Below are positions 44,583 through 53,546 of a stretch of DNA of 64,000 bases, piece after piece. The DNA is from Methylocystaceae bacterium (GTDB lineage Bacteria > Pseudomonadota > Alphaproteobacteria > Rhodospirillales > Terasakiellaceae), in assembly GCA_013373205.1 (NCBI GenBank), contig JABXIG010000013.1, positions 36,478-100,477 of the forward strand, given 5' to 3'. Position numbers and translations under genes: made by a program. Below the pieces are notes generated by a model that was not told the origin of the DNA, did no database searches, and saw only the letters and a program-made list of their open reading frames with translations. The first letter of the stretch is position 1. Each line of letters begins with the position of its first letter.

Positions 44583-45077
44583 CTATTCCTGAGATTGCTC
44601 ATTGATATGGGCAAACCGTTCTTTTTCATCGGTAATTCCCATTAATACCTTGCGAAAACCTTCAACGGCATCAGCGCCGGCCATCCGGTAGGCTTCGGCG
44701 ATACGTTTGCTTTGGCTTTTACTAAGTTCATGTTCCAGGTTTTGCCCCTTGGTGGTGAGGTATAATAAGCGTTGGCGGCGATCATTTAAACCTGTGCGTT
44801 GTTCAATAAAACCTTCTTCGACCAGTTGTCCGAGGACGCGCGACAGGCTTTGCTTGGTGATAGAAAGAATATTGAGCAGGTCTTTCACGCTCATACCCGG
44901 ATCACGCCCGACAAAATAAATCACCCGGTGATGGGCACGACCGAAATTGAACGAGTCGAGGATTTCATCAGCTTCGGCAGTGAAATCACGGTAGGCAAAG
45001 AACAGCAATTCTATGGCTTGTCGTAGTTCTTCTTCCCGTAAGAACAGCGGATTGGCACGTCTTTTTGTATCAGGCAT
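44583..45077 (-). CDS. petP: MarR-family transcriptional regulator (PetP-like)
   Basis: 164 aa. Winged helix visible as SVKDLLNILSITKQSLSRVLGQLVEEGFIEQR (read as SVKDLLNILSITKQSLSRV and LVEEGFIEQR) with the wing DRRQRLLYLTTKG. Begins the petP-petR-kinase operon. A perfect 7-bp inverted repeat lies 18 bp before its start (45095-45115), a good candidate for its own operator. The effector is unknown. Confidence 0.88.
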   Translation of the reverse strand: MPDTKRRANPLFLREEELRQAIELLFFAYRDFTAEADEILDSFNFGRAHHRVIYFVGRDPGMSVKDLLNILSITKQSLSRVLGQLVEEGFIEQRTGLNDRRQRLLYLTTKGQNLEHELSKSQSKRIAEAYRMAGADAVEGFRKVLMGITDEKERFAHINEQSQE

Positions 45078-45094
45078 AATCTTTATATAAAATT

Positions 45095-45115
45095 TATGTC
45101 AGTAATATTGACATA
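45095..45115. promoter_or_regulatory. Inverted repeat, probable MarR (PetP) operator
   Basis: TATGTCA (45095-45101), 7-nt spacer, TGACATA (45109-45115): perfect arms in a 21-bp site, the size MarR dimers use. It lies between the divergent petP (start 45077) and ilvE (start 45202) genes, so it could control either or both. Confidence 0.6.
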
Positions 45116-45201
45116 TATGCCTGATCGGCGTAAGAGTGGCAACATCATTTATGCTGTAACGTGCATAAAAGAAATTTTATTATCTTTTATTGAGAAGCAA
45201 T

Positions 45202-46092
45202 ATGTCTAATCTTTCGTTCGATGATCGTGACGGGACAATCTGGCACGATGGAGAGATGATCCCCTGGCGGGAGTCTAAGGTCCATGTTTTATCCCATGCT
45301 TTGCATTATGGCTCGTCTGTCTTCGAAGGCATTCGTGTTTATGGGTCAAAGATTTTTAAATTGAGCGAACATAACCAGCGTTTGATCGAGTCTGCTGAAT
45401 TGCTTGGTTTTAAAATCCCTTTTACGCTGGACGAGATTAACGGAGCGACAGAAAAAGTTGTCGTCGAAAATAATATTGTCGATGGCTATATTCGCCCTGT
45501 TGCCTGGCGTGGATCTGAAATGATGGGTGTTTCAGCACAGCACAATACCATCCATTTGGCTATTGCTGCCTGGGAATGGCCCTCATATTTCGATCCCGAA
45601 GCGCGCATGAAAGGTATTCGTCTGGATAATGCGATTTATCGCCGGCCAGATCCTCTAACAGCCCCGAGCAAGTCAAAAGCGGCGGGTCTTTATATGATCT
45701 GTACATTGTCAAAACATACCGCTGAAGCCAATGGCTACCATGATGCGCTGATGTTGGATTGGCGTGGTCGGGTGGCAGAGGCAACCGGGGCAAATGTCTT
45801 TTTTGTCAATAAAGCTGGCGAACTGCATACACCAATTCCTGACTGTTTTCTGGATGGAATTACACGGCGCACTGTGATTGGTTTGGCTAAGCAGCGCGGC
45901 TACAAGGTTATTGAACGGGTCATCATGCCGGATGAATTGGGCGATTTTGAAGAATGTTTTCTGACTGGGACAGCCGCAGAAGTCACTCCGGTTGCAGAAA
46001 TTGGGTCGTACAGCTTTACACCCGGTGATATTTCACGCCAATTGGTCGAAGATTATGATCGTACAGTTCGCGGGGAAGTCTTGGATAAGTAA
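45202..46092 (+). CDS. ilvE: Branched-chain amino acid aminotransferase
   Basis: 296 aa, fold-type IV PLP enzyme. DGEMIPWRESKVHVLSHALHYGSSVFEGIR (seen as VHVLSHALHYGSSVFEGIR), PLP lysine in SKSKAAGLYM, and EATGANVFFV with the C-terminal FLTGTAAEVTPV are family marks. Final step of Ile, Leu and Val synthesis. ATG 45202 is preferred to an upstream TTG at 45190. A hairpin terminator follows. It shares an intergenic region and inverted repeat with petP. Confidence 0.93.
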   Translation: MSNLSFDDRDGTIWHDGEMIPWRESKVHVLSHALHYGSSVFEGIRVYGSKIFKLSEHNQRLIESAELLGFKIPFTLDEINGATEKVVVENNIVDGYIRPVAWRGSEMMGVSAQHNTIHLAIAAWEWPSYFDPEARMKGIRLDNAIYRRPDPLTAPSKSKAAGLYMICTLSKHTAEANGYHDALMLDWRGRVAEATGANVFFVNKAGELHTPIPDCFLDGITRRTVIGLAKQRGYKVIERVIMPDELGDFEECFLTGTAAEVTPVAEIGSYSFTPGDISRQLVEDYDRTVRGEVLDK

Positions 46093-46117
46093 TAGATTTG
46101 TTTCTTATTCGCATATA

Positions 46118-46153
46118 CAGAAGGCCTTCCTTAATTTGGAAAGGCCTTTTCTG
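46118..46153 (+). terminator. Terminator after ilvE
   Basis: AAGGCCTTCC (46121-46130), loop TTAATTT, GGAAAGGCCTT with one bulged A, then TTTCT. Also usable by the convergent small gene at 46163-46408. Confidence 0.8.
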
Positions 46154-46162
46154 ATGAGATGC

Positions 46163-46408
46163 TTAATCCTGATGGTCAACGATGCAATAGCATGCTTTTA
46201 TTGCGCGTTTCCATTCAGGGCAGGCTACAATTTCACAAGCCTTGCACAGCTTTCGAATGATCGCTTCAGCTTCAGCTCTTGTTTCCATCGTAAATAAGGG
46301 TTCAAAGGCTTCGGCTTCTTCATTGATCCCAAATACTGTTACGCCGCTTTTATTCATTTCGCCATGGTCGATGTAGGGTAATTCAAGCTCTGTATTTTGT
46401 TGTTTCAT
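46163..46408 (-). CDS. Small uncharacterised protein with Cys cluster, 81 aa
   Basis: Begins MKQQNTELELPYIDHGEMN after a good ribosome site (AAAGGTGG). The second half contains four cysteines in KLCKACEIVACPEWKRAIKACYCIV: C-x2-C ... C ... C-x-C, suggesting metal or Fe-S binding or a disulfide-rich fold. No membrane segment. I do not recognise the family. It is alone, convergent with ilvE. Confidence 0.65.
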   Translation of the reverse strand: MKQQNTELELPYIDHGEMNKSGVTVFGINEEAEAFEPLFTMETRAEAEAIIRKLCKACEIVACPEWKRAIKACYCIVDHQD

Positions 46409-46528
46409 ACATCCACCTTTAGATAATTTATATTGTATAAATTACCATGTTAGGCTTCATGGCAACAATAATCAATGGTAAGTGATTGCACTAATACCTT
46501 TGCCATTTTTTAGAGTTTTTACAAAAAC

Positions 46529-47290
46529 TTACTTGAGGGTTGGAGAGGTCAGGAACTCATCCTTATCAATAGTTTTGGAAATTTCTTCCAACTTGGCCAT
46601 GACATTTTCAGCATCTGGATATTCTTTATTCAGGATCAGATAGATATTGGTTTGTTTTAAGGTGCTATAAGTAATGTCCTTGATGGGATGTTCTTCTAGC
46701 ACTTCGGCTGCTGGGAAAGCGTAATCCAAAAGATAATCAGCACGACCAGATGCAAACATTTCAAATGCAGCATGGTGGCTGGGGGCTAAATAATTATCGA
46801 TTCTGTTATTTTTATCCTGAATGTGTTTCATGGTGCCTGCATAACTGTATCCCCGAATTGTGATGACACTTTTCCCATTTAGGTCTTCAGGTTTTGTGAT
46901 CGCAGGGCTGTCTTTTTTATGGAAAACACGAATTTCAACCATGGCCACGGGCTCTTTGCTGACTAAACAACAGCCTTGTAAGGCCCTTTCAGCATTAACC
47001 AGCATGGAAAATTGAGAGGTGCCATCACGCAAATTGGCAAACATGCGTCTGGCCGGATAATCTTGTGGGTGCCACGAAATGCCGGCTTTTTCAAATAATG
47101 GGCCCGCCAGTTTTACAAGGGGGTTTTTTAGTTTGCCATTTCTGTCGTGTTTTGTTGTCCAGACTGAAATGTCGGGATAGGCATATTCAATTTCTTCGCC
47201 AGCTGTAGCATTCTGACTGTTGAATATGGAAATAGATAAATATAAAGCTAGCGTTGCGGTTGTTCTTTTCCACCCTTTAAAGTGAAGCAT
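46529..47290 (-). CDS. Periplasmic solute-binding protein, family 3
   Basis: 253 aa with an N-terminal signal (TTATLALYLSISIFNSQNATAG, cleavage near AGEE). The mature part is like family-3 binding proteins: YPARRMFANLRDGTSQFSML, KPEDLNGKSVITIRGYSYAG, and MFASGRADYLLDYAFPA. No ABC permease or ATPase is near; it is 10 bp downstream of a hybrid sensor kinase, so it may present a ligand to that kinase rather than feed a transporter. Ligand unknown. Confidence 0.85.
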   Translation of the reverse strand: MLHFKGWKRTTATLALYLSISIFNSQNATAGEEIEYAYPDISVWTTKHDRNGKLKNPLVKLAGPLFEKAGISWHPQDYPARRMFANLRDGTSQFSMLVNAERALQGCCLVSKEPVAMVEIRVFHKKDSPAITKPEDLNGKSVITIRGYSYAGTMKHIQDKNNRIDNYLAPSHHAAFEMFASGRADYLLDYAFPAAEVLEEHPIKDITYSTLKQTNIYLILNKEYPDAENVMAKLEEISKTIDKDEFLTSPTLK

Positions 47291-47300
47291 TTTGTTTTCC

Positions 47301-49685
47301 TCAGCGCTTTAAAGTTACATTGATCACATGAATGAGCGTTGGAATATCAATCGGTTTTGTGAGGAAGTTGTTGAAACCTTCTCTTTTTCCGCGTTCCATC
47401 GTTTCCGATCTGACATTGGCACTTAACGCTATGATTGGCAAGTTTTCACATTCTTTATGGCGGCGTATTTCCTTTAAAGCCGCAAAACCATCCATTCCCG
47501 GTAGGTTCAGGTCCATTAGGACGATATCAGGCTGTTTGTTCAGGACTTCTTCAATACCTTTTTCCGCTGTTTCGGCACAGCGCAATTCGGCACCTTCAAA
47601 CTTGTTGAAAATTTCTCGAACCAGCTGCATGTTTTCTTTATTGTCTTCTATGTAAACAACATCGCAGGGTTCAAGCTGATAGGGGAGGGGGATATAGGTT
47701 TTGTTCTTCGCCTTTTCTATTGGGGCGACTTCTTCATCAAGCAGCTTGAATTTGACCCAGAAAGTGCTTCCCTTACCCGGTGTACTGTCCACGTCAATTT
47801 GACCAGACATGAGCTGGACCAGCTTTTGTGTGATCGACAGGCCAACGCCCGTGCCTTCGGTCGAGCTGCCTTCTGCTTCCAGTCTGTTAAAGGGTGTAAA
47901 GAGCATTTCCATATGTTCTTTAGAAATTCCCGGCCCGGTATCGATGAAGGATATTTTTAGCCAATCGTCACGTTCTTTGATGATGGAAATTGTGACGCTG
48001 CCCCCTTTGTGGTTATATTTGATTGCGTTTGAACAGAGATTCATCACGATTTGGCTAAAGCGGGTCAGGTCGGCTGAAATCTGCAAATTAGAAGAGACTT
48101 GGTCAAAGTCTGTGATTAACTTCACTTCGTACTGATCGCACAAGGTTTCCAAAATATTCAGACTGTCTTGAATGACAAGGACAGGCATGATTGGTTCCAT
48201 GGACAATTGCACCTTACCCGCTTCAACCTTGGCGAGGTCCAGAATATCGTTAATCAGGCGAAGGAGGTGATTGCCCGCACTTAAAATTTGATGGACATAG
48301 GTGGCTTGCTGTTCATCTAGTGGTTTTTTGGAGTTCATGTCCAGCAGTTGCGCAAAGCCTAAAATCCCGTTTAAGGGAGTGCGCAGTTCATGGCTCATAC
48401 TGGAAATAAATTCGGATTTGGCTTTGTTGGCCACTTCTGCCAGATTTTTGGCCTCTTCCAGTTTTTCCTGATAGGCGATTTGCTGGGTGATATCGCGTGC
48501 CGCCCCGCGATAGCCTTTGAAATTACCAACTGTGTCATAGACAGGGACGCCGTTAAATTCGACGTAATAGGAGTGGTTTTTTGGCGAGACCAGACGATAG
48601 GTGAAGTTTTCGATGGGCAGACGATTTTCAAGAAGCTCTTTATGAAGCTCCCATTGTTCTTCTTCTTCTTGCGTGAGGGGCTTTGCGGCAATATCCAGAC
48701 GGGATTTCCCGATCACATCTTCCTGTTTCATTCCGGTGACTTCATAAAAACGACCTGAAATATAGGTGAATTTAAAGTCCGGCCCCATTTCCCAGAACCA
48801 GTCGGAAGCCGATTCAGCAATGTCGCGAAGGCGTTGTTCACTGTATTTTAGGGAGTCTTGCACATATTCTCGTTCGACAATTTCCTGTTGTAAATGCTGG
48901 GTGCGTTCATGAACGCGCCCTTCCAGTTCGGTATTGATTGTCTGAACTTCTTCATAGGCATGTTGAAGGTTACGGTTGCTGTCCTGCAGGTCTGTCAGGG
49001 TACGGCGTAATTTATCCGCCATATGGTCGAAACTATGTTGGACCAGATCAATTTCATCTTCTTTGGGATCATGAATATATTTGGCTTTGGCATCATTGTC
49101 GACCAGCTCACTGGTGAGTTCGTCAACCTTATTTGATAAAGTAACAATGCGTTTGGCGACCAAACGGTAGAAGATGGTGAACATAAAGAGGGCGACAAAA
49201 AAGGTTTTCACCGCATTACTCAGTAAGATGCCAACAGCCTTACCCAAGACTCTTTCATAAATAGCATCCAGACTCGCAACAACGTTGAGATGGCCGATTT
49301 CGATAATGTCACCGCGTTTATTGTAAGTGAGCCGATAGCTGCGTTCGATCACATTATTTGATGTCTTTTCGCCTTTTTGCCAGATGTTCCGGTGGTTGGT
49401 TGTCACCACATCGGCGTATTCGATATTTCGTAAGTGCACGAGGCCTTCCAAAGCTAGATTGATCTGTTCTTCATCGAAGCTCCAGACGCTACCTGTGATG
49501 CTTGGAACGTTGACGGCCACATTATTTAGCGTTTCGTCAAGGTCGTTTCGTTGTTCTTGATAATCAACGAAAAGCTGAACAGCGGTAATGAAAAGGGTAA
49601 TTAGCGAGCTAAAGGCGATGATCATCATCATTAGCTTTTTGCCAATTTTATTTCCTTTGTTGAGAAAGGATGTTTTGCCCCCCAT
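47301..49685 (-). CDS. Hybrid sensor histidine kinase (CHASE5-HAMP-PAS-HisKA-HATPase-REC)
   Basis: About 794 aa from ATG 49685 (in-frame ATG at 49724 also possible). Two membrane helices flank a periplasmic region resembling CHASE5 (VNVPSITGSVWSFDEEQINLAL). Then a HAMP-like segment, coiled coil, PAS domain (SEQRLRDIAESASDWFWEMG), HisKA with SMSHELRTPLNGILGFAQLL, HATPase (NLCSNAIKYNHKGG, DTGPGISKE, GTGVGLSIT) and a C-terminal receiver (IVLMDLNLPGMDG). A phosphorelay kinase; it would need an Hpt partner. It leads an operon with the solute-binding protein. Confidence 0.9.
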   Translation of the reverse strand: MGGKTSFLNKGNKIGKKLMMMIIAFSSLITLFITAVQLFVDYQEQRNDLDETLNNVAVNVPSITGSVWSFDEEQINLALEGLVHLRNIEYADVVTTNHRNIWQKGEKTSNNVIERSYRLTYNKRGDIIEIGHLNVVASLDAIYERVLGKAVGILLSNAVKTFFVALFMFTIFYRLVAKRIVTLSNKVDELTSELVDNDAKAKYIHDPKEDEIDLVQHSFDHMADKLRRTLTDLQDSNRNLQHAYEEVQTINTELEGRVHERTQHLQQEIVEREYVQDSLKYSEQRLRDIAESASDWFWEMGPDFKFTYISGRFYEVTGMKQEDVIGKSRLDIAAKPLTQEEEEQWELHKELLENRLPIENFTYRLVSPKNHSYYVEFNGVPVYDTVGNFKGYRGAARDITQQIAYQEKLEEAKNLAEVANKAKSEFISSMSHELRTPLNGILGFAQLLDMNSKKPLDEQQATYVHQILSAGNHLLRLINDILDLAKVEAGKVQLSMEPIMPVLVIQDSLNILETLCDQYEVKLITDFDQVSSNLQISADLTRFSQIVMNLCSNAIKYNHKGGSVTISIIKERDDWLKISFIDTGPGISKEHMEMLFTPFNRLEAEGSSTEGTGVGLSITQKLVQLMSGQIDVDSTPGKGSTFWVKFKLLDEEVAPIEKAKNKTYIPLPYQLEPCDVVYIEDNKENMQLVREIFNKFEGAELRCAETAEKGIEEVLNKQPDIVLMDLNLPGMDGFAALKEIRRHKECENLPIIALSANVRSETMERGKREGFNNFLTKPIDIPTLIHVINVTLKR

Positions 49686-49809
49686 AGACCCCGTACCTAT
49701 CAGCAAAAAAATATGAAACTGCACTGAACATTAACGCTATCAAAGATTTACAACATTGTGAAAGATTTATCATCAATTTTTAGTGTTAAATCAGCACCTG
49801 TATTTTTGG

Positions 49810-51036
49810 TTATGCTAATAAACCTGCAATTCCACCCGTCAGGGCGGTCGCAAGGGTTGCGGAGATAATAGATTTAAAACCAAGTTCAATGATTTCGCTT
49901 TTGCGTTCAGGTACCATGATACCAAATCCGGCAATCATGATCCCAAGGCTTGGCAGGCTGGCAAATCCACAGAGTCCATAAAGTAAAATGATGGAACTCC
50001 GCGCGCTTAACTCTAATTTGGCCATGTCCAGATAGGCGACAAATTCGGTCAAGACAAGACGTGTGCCAAGCAGCTGACCGGCATCGAAAGCTTCTGGACT
50101 AGGGACCCCCATTAACCAAGCCAATGGTGTAAAGAGATAACCGGTGAGCAACTGAATAGAAACACCATCACCCAACAAGCCTAAAACCATATTCAGTAGA
50201 TGAACCAATGCCACCATAACAATTAGCATTGCGATGATGTTTAGGATGAGCTGAATAGCTTGCCCGGTGGAATTTACGATGGCTTCCATGGCGCTGTTCG
50301 CATTTACAGGTGGGGTTATTTGTTCTGCTTCTGTATTCTCATTCTGATCGGGGACCATGATGCGTGCAATCATCAGGGCAGCCGGGGCACTGATGAGCGA
50401 GGCCGTTAGAATATGCCCTAGCACATTGTTAATATGGGGGCCAAGAATGGCGGCATACAGAACCATCACGGTTCCGGCGACAGTTGACAGTCCGCAGGTC
50501 ATTACCATGAACATTTCAGAACGGCTGAGCTTCATCAGGTAAGGGCGGATAAAAAGCGGGGCTTCGACCATACCGACAAAAACGTTGGCGGCTGCACTGA
50601 CGCCGACCGCGCCACCAATTCCTAGCGTGCGGCGTAAGACCCAGGCAAAAGCCCGCACGATTGCGGGCAGAATTTTCCAGTAAAACAGCAGGGCTGAAAG
50701 GGCGCTCATGACTAAAATCAGGGGGAGACCCCGAAAAGCAAATATCCAGGCGGCGCCGGGGTAAGGTTCTTCAAAAGGTAAGGGACCACCCCCGATAAAG
50801 CCAAAGACCAGTGATGTGCCTTTTTCTGTGGCCGATTGCAAAGCCAGCACCAGATCGTTCAGGGCGATGAATGCGATCTGAAAGGGTTGAAACTTTAGCA
50901 AAAGAACCGCAATGATGATCTGTAGGGCCAATCCGGCGAGCGGGACTTTCCAGGAAACAGATTTTTTATGTTCACTTAAAACCCAGGCGAGGGCGGTTAT
51001 GGCAACAAGACCGAACAGACTTTGCACAATGAGCAT
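49810..51036 (-). CDS. Concentrative nucleoside transporter (NupC family)
   Basis: 408 aa, polytopic. Start FGLVAITALAWVLSEHKKSVSWK, GFIGGGPLPF, VSAAANVFVGMVEAPLFIRPYL and LTEFVAYLDMAKLELS are CNT hallmarks. Proton- or sodium-driven nucleoside uptake. Length fits bacterial NupC. Monocistronic; divergent from the acetyltransferase gene. Confidence 0.93.
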   Translation of the reverse strand: MLIVQSLFGLVAITALAWVLSEHKKSVSWKVPLAGLALQIIIAVLLLKFQPFQIAFIALNDLVLALQSATEKGTSLVFGFIGGGPLPFEEPYPGAAWIFAFRGLPLILVMSALSALLFYWKILPAIVRAFAWVLRRTLGIGGAVGVSAAANVFVGMVEAPLFIRPYLMKLSRSEMFMVMTCGLSTVAGTVMVLYAAILGPHINNVLGHILTASLISAPAALMIARIMVPDQNENTEAEQITPPVNANSAMEAIVNSTGQAIQLILNIIAMLIVMVALVHLLNMVLGLLGDGVSIQLLTGYLFTPLAWLMGVPSPEAFDAGQLLGTRLVLTEFVAYLDMAKLELSARSSIILLYGLCGFASLPSLGIMIAGFGIMVPERKSEIIELGFKSIISATLATALTGGIAGLLA

Positions 51037-51199
51037 TTTAGAGCGGGGCTTTCACTGTCAGGGTTTCAATGGTGTGATCAAATTTAGCACATCGCTCCAA
51101 GCTCTTACAGAGAATGATTTTTTATAAAAAAGAATCAGTTTGGCTCTAATTACGGATGAATTCGATTGCAGAGGGCGAAGCTTGTTGATAAGTAAGCTT

Positions 51200-51694
51200 A
51201 TGCAATGGACCATTTATACTGAGGCTGAAATGCCTGTTGATGACGAACTGATCTTTGGTCTTGTTGCGCGTGCTCTGGGCGAAAACTGGACGACAAAATC
51301 ATCCCATCAATTACGCATTGGCCGCGAACCGATCAAAGATCTGTCTTTGGTGGCTTTTCTGGATGGAAAGCTGGTGGGAAGCGTGCGCCTGTGGGATATT
51401 CAAGCCGGTAATGCGGGGGATGCCTTGTTATTAGGTCCTTTGGCGGTAGAACCCAGTTTGCATGGTCTGGGACTGGGCCAAGCTATGTTGCATCTGGTCA
51501 TCGATCTTGCAACCGCCAAGGGCTATGGTGCGATTGTTCTGGTCGGTGATGCGCCTTATTATGAACGGGTGGGCTTTAGTTCCAAACCGACATGGTTGTT
51601 GCGGATGCCTGGACGTTACGATCAAAACCGTCTGTTAGGGATTGAATTGGTCCCGGGCTATCTTGAAGGTCATGATGGCGTCATTACACGGTAA
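51200..51694 (+). CDS. GNAT-family N-acetyltransferase
   Basis: 164 aa from ATG 51200 (an upstream TTG at 51140 would add 20 residues). Acetyl-CoA loop visible as LLGPLAVEPSLHGLGLGQAM (V-x3-Q/R-x2-G-x-G/A variant) and the C-terminal VLVGDAPYYERVGFS, as in YhbS-like acetyltransferases. The substrate is unknown. About 80 bp upstream of the glycosyltransferase gene. Confidence 0.85.
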   Translation: MQWTIYTEAEMPVDDELIFGLVARALGENWTTKSSHQLRIGREPIKDLSLVAFLDGKLVGSVRLWDIQAGNAGDALLLGPLAVEPSLHGLGLGQAMLHLVIDLATAKGYGAIVLVGDAPYYERVGFSSKPTWLLRMPGRYDQNRLLGIELVPGYLEGHDGVITR

Positions 51695-51774
51695 AGAAAT
51701 AATCATCTAAGTGCCTTTAAATTGTCACCTCCTTAATGTTTACCTGTGTCGTTTATAGGGTCGAATGAGGGATT

Positions 51775-52863
51775 GTGACTTTGCATATCTTGATTGCAAC
51801 GGATGCTTGGCATCCGCAGATTAACGGTGTGGTGCGGGTGCTGGATACGTTGCGTAGCCGCTTAATGGATAAAGGGTTTGAAGTTACGGTGATCTCGCCG
51901 GGTGATTTTATCACCATGCCCTGTCCGGGGTATGCAGAAATTCCTCTGGCTCTTTTGCCGCAGCGAAAAATTCGATCCATGCTCAAACGCATTCGCCCGG
52001 ATGTGATCCATATCGCAACGGAAGGGCCCATCGGTTGGGCCATGCGTAAAATCTGTCTAAAAAAGGATCTGCCTTTTACGACGGCTTATCACACCAAATT
52101 CCCGCAATATGTCAATGAACGTCTTCCGATCTCGTTGGAAAGCCTTTATGGGGTGATGCGGAAATTTCATGGCCCCAGTAAATGCGTTTTTTCACCATCG
52201 GCAACGGTTGCGAAGGAACTGAACCATTATCAATTCCAAAATGTGTTTGAATGGTCACATGGGGTGGATACGGACACTTTCAGTCCGCAGGAAAAAGACT
52301 TTTTTGATTTGCCGCGCCCCATCCATATGTATATCGGGCGTGTTGCAGTGGAAAAAAATATTCCGGCCTTTTTGGACCTTGATCTTCCAGGGTCCAAAGT
52401 CGTCGTGGGGCCGGGTCCTTTGCGTGAAGAATTGATGGCAAAATATCCCGATGTTCTGTTTCATCTATCTTATAGTGACCGGGAACTCGCGCTATGTTAC
52501 AGCGCAGCCGATGTTTTTGTTTTCCCCAGTCTAACCGATACTTTTGGTTTGGTCATGGCAGAAAGTTTGGCCTGTGGGGTACCGGTTGCAGCCTATCCCA
52601 TATCAGGGCCGTTGGATGTGTTTGGGGAAACCGGACCGTGTGAAACACCATTTGGTGCTTTGCAGGAAGATTTGGGGGAGGCTGTGAAGATGGCCTATAA
52701 CAAGCTGATCCCTGCCTGTCGAAGTCATGCCCTGAATTTTTCATGGGATCGGGTGGTCGATGAATTTTTACAAAATATCGTCCCCATTGATCCGGCCTTG
52801 AAAGATAAGCGCTGGAAAGTGCGCAAACGTTCTGCACGCTTCACAGCCAAGAAGGCTTCCTGA
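51775..52863 (+). CDS. GT4 glycosyltransferase, glycolipid mannosyl/glucosyl type
   Basis: 362 aa from GTG 51775 with GAGGG seven bases before. GT-B fold: N-terminal ATDAWHPQINGVVRVLDTL is characteristic of lipid glycosyltransferases (MgtA/GumH-like, diacylglycerol or phosphatidylinositol acceptors). C-terminal SWSHGVDTDTF-type and E-x7-E region: FVFPSLTDTFGLVMAESLACGVPV. Basic C-terminal tail (KRWKVRKRSARFTAKK) could bind membrane. Probably makes a membrane glycolipid; acceptor not proven. Confidence 0.88.
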   Translation: MTLHILIATDAWHPQINGVVRVLDTLRSRLMDKGFEVTVISPGDFITMPCPGYAEIPLALLPQRKIRSMLKRIRPDVIHIATEGPIGWAMRKICLKKDLPFTTAYHTKFPQYVNERLPISLESLYGVMRKFHGPSKCVFSPSATVAKELNHYQFQNVFEWSHGVDTDTFSPQEKDFFDLPRPIHMYIGRVAVEKNIPAFLDLDLPGSKVVVGPGPLREELMAKYPDVLFHLSYSDRELALCYSAADVFVFPSLTDTFGLVMAESLACGVPVAAYPISGPLDVFGETGPCETPFGALQEDLGEAVKMAYNKLIPACRSHALNFSWDRVVDEFLQNIVPIDPALKDKRWKVRKRSARFTAKKAS

Positions 52864-52912
52864 TCTCCATCCCGTTTCTTTAGGGCAGACTTTCTGTCTA
52901 TGGATGATACGT

Positions 52913-53386
52913 CTAACAGTTATCGTCCAGTTTGACCCCTGTCTTTTTAAACACGGTGCGAAGGGCAAAGCTGGACCTGATCCGCGTGACACCAGGCAGG
53001 CGTGACAGGTAGTTCCTGTGGATTTGTTCATACCCTTCCGGGCCACTGCATGCAATGCGCAAGAGATAATCCGCATCACCGGACATCAGATAACAGCCGC
53101 GTACGTCTGGGCAATTGATGACGGCGCGTTCAAAGGCTTCCACCGTTTCATCGGCCAGACTGCCCAGTGTGATTTCGACAAAGACGTTTGTCGGTTTACC
53201 GACCGCCGCCTGATTAAGCAACATGACATATCCATCAATAAAGCCATCATCTTCCAGACGTTTAACTCGGCGCAGACAAGCAGATGGTGACAGATTGATC
53301 GCATCAGCAAGGTCCGCATTACTCATACGACCATCGCGCTGCAACAAAGTCAGAATCTTACGATCAATGGTATCTAAAGCATCCAT
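52913..53386 (-). CDS. Lrp/AsnC-family transcriptional regulator
   Basis: 157 aa. N-terminal HTH (MDALDTIDRKILTLLQRDG, LADAINLSPSACLRRVKRLE) and C-terminal RAM ligand domain (FVEITLGSLADETVEAFE, CYLMSGDADYLLRIA). Divergent from the alanine dehydrogenase gene with 160 bp between; Lrp-type regulators commonly activate ald with alanine as effector. An AT-rich stretch with GAATATTC (about 53426-53433) is a plausible site. Confidence 0.92.
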   Translation of the reverse strand: MDALDTIDRKILTLLQRDGRMSNADLADAINLSPSACLRRVKRLEDDGFIDGYVMLLNQAAVGKPTNVFVEITLGSLADETVEAFERAVINCPDVRGCYLMSGDADYLLRIACSGPEGYEQIHRNYLSRLPGVTRIRSSFALRTVFKKTGVKLDDNC

Positions 53387-53546
53387 AGAAATATTATTCT
53401 CTTAAAGAAGTTATTTGATAAAGAATATTCGAAAAATAGATGGTTTGACAATTAATTTAGGCAGCACATTTTAATGATCTTGAAGTATGGTCAGAGACAT
53501 CAAATTTATAAAAAATACCTTTGCAGATTTTTAGGAGATCACGCCC

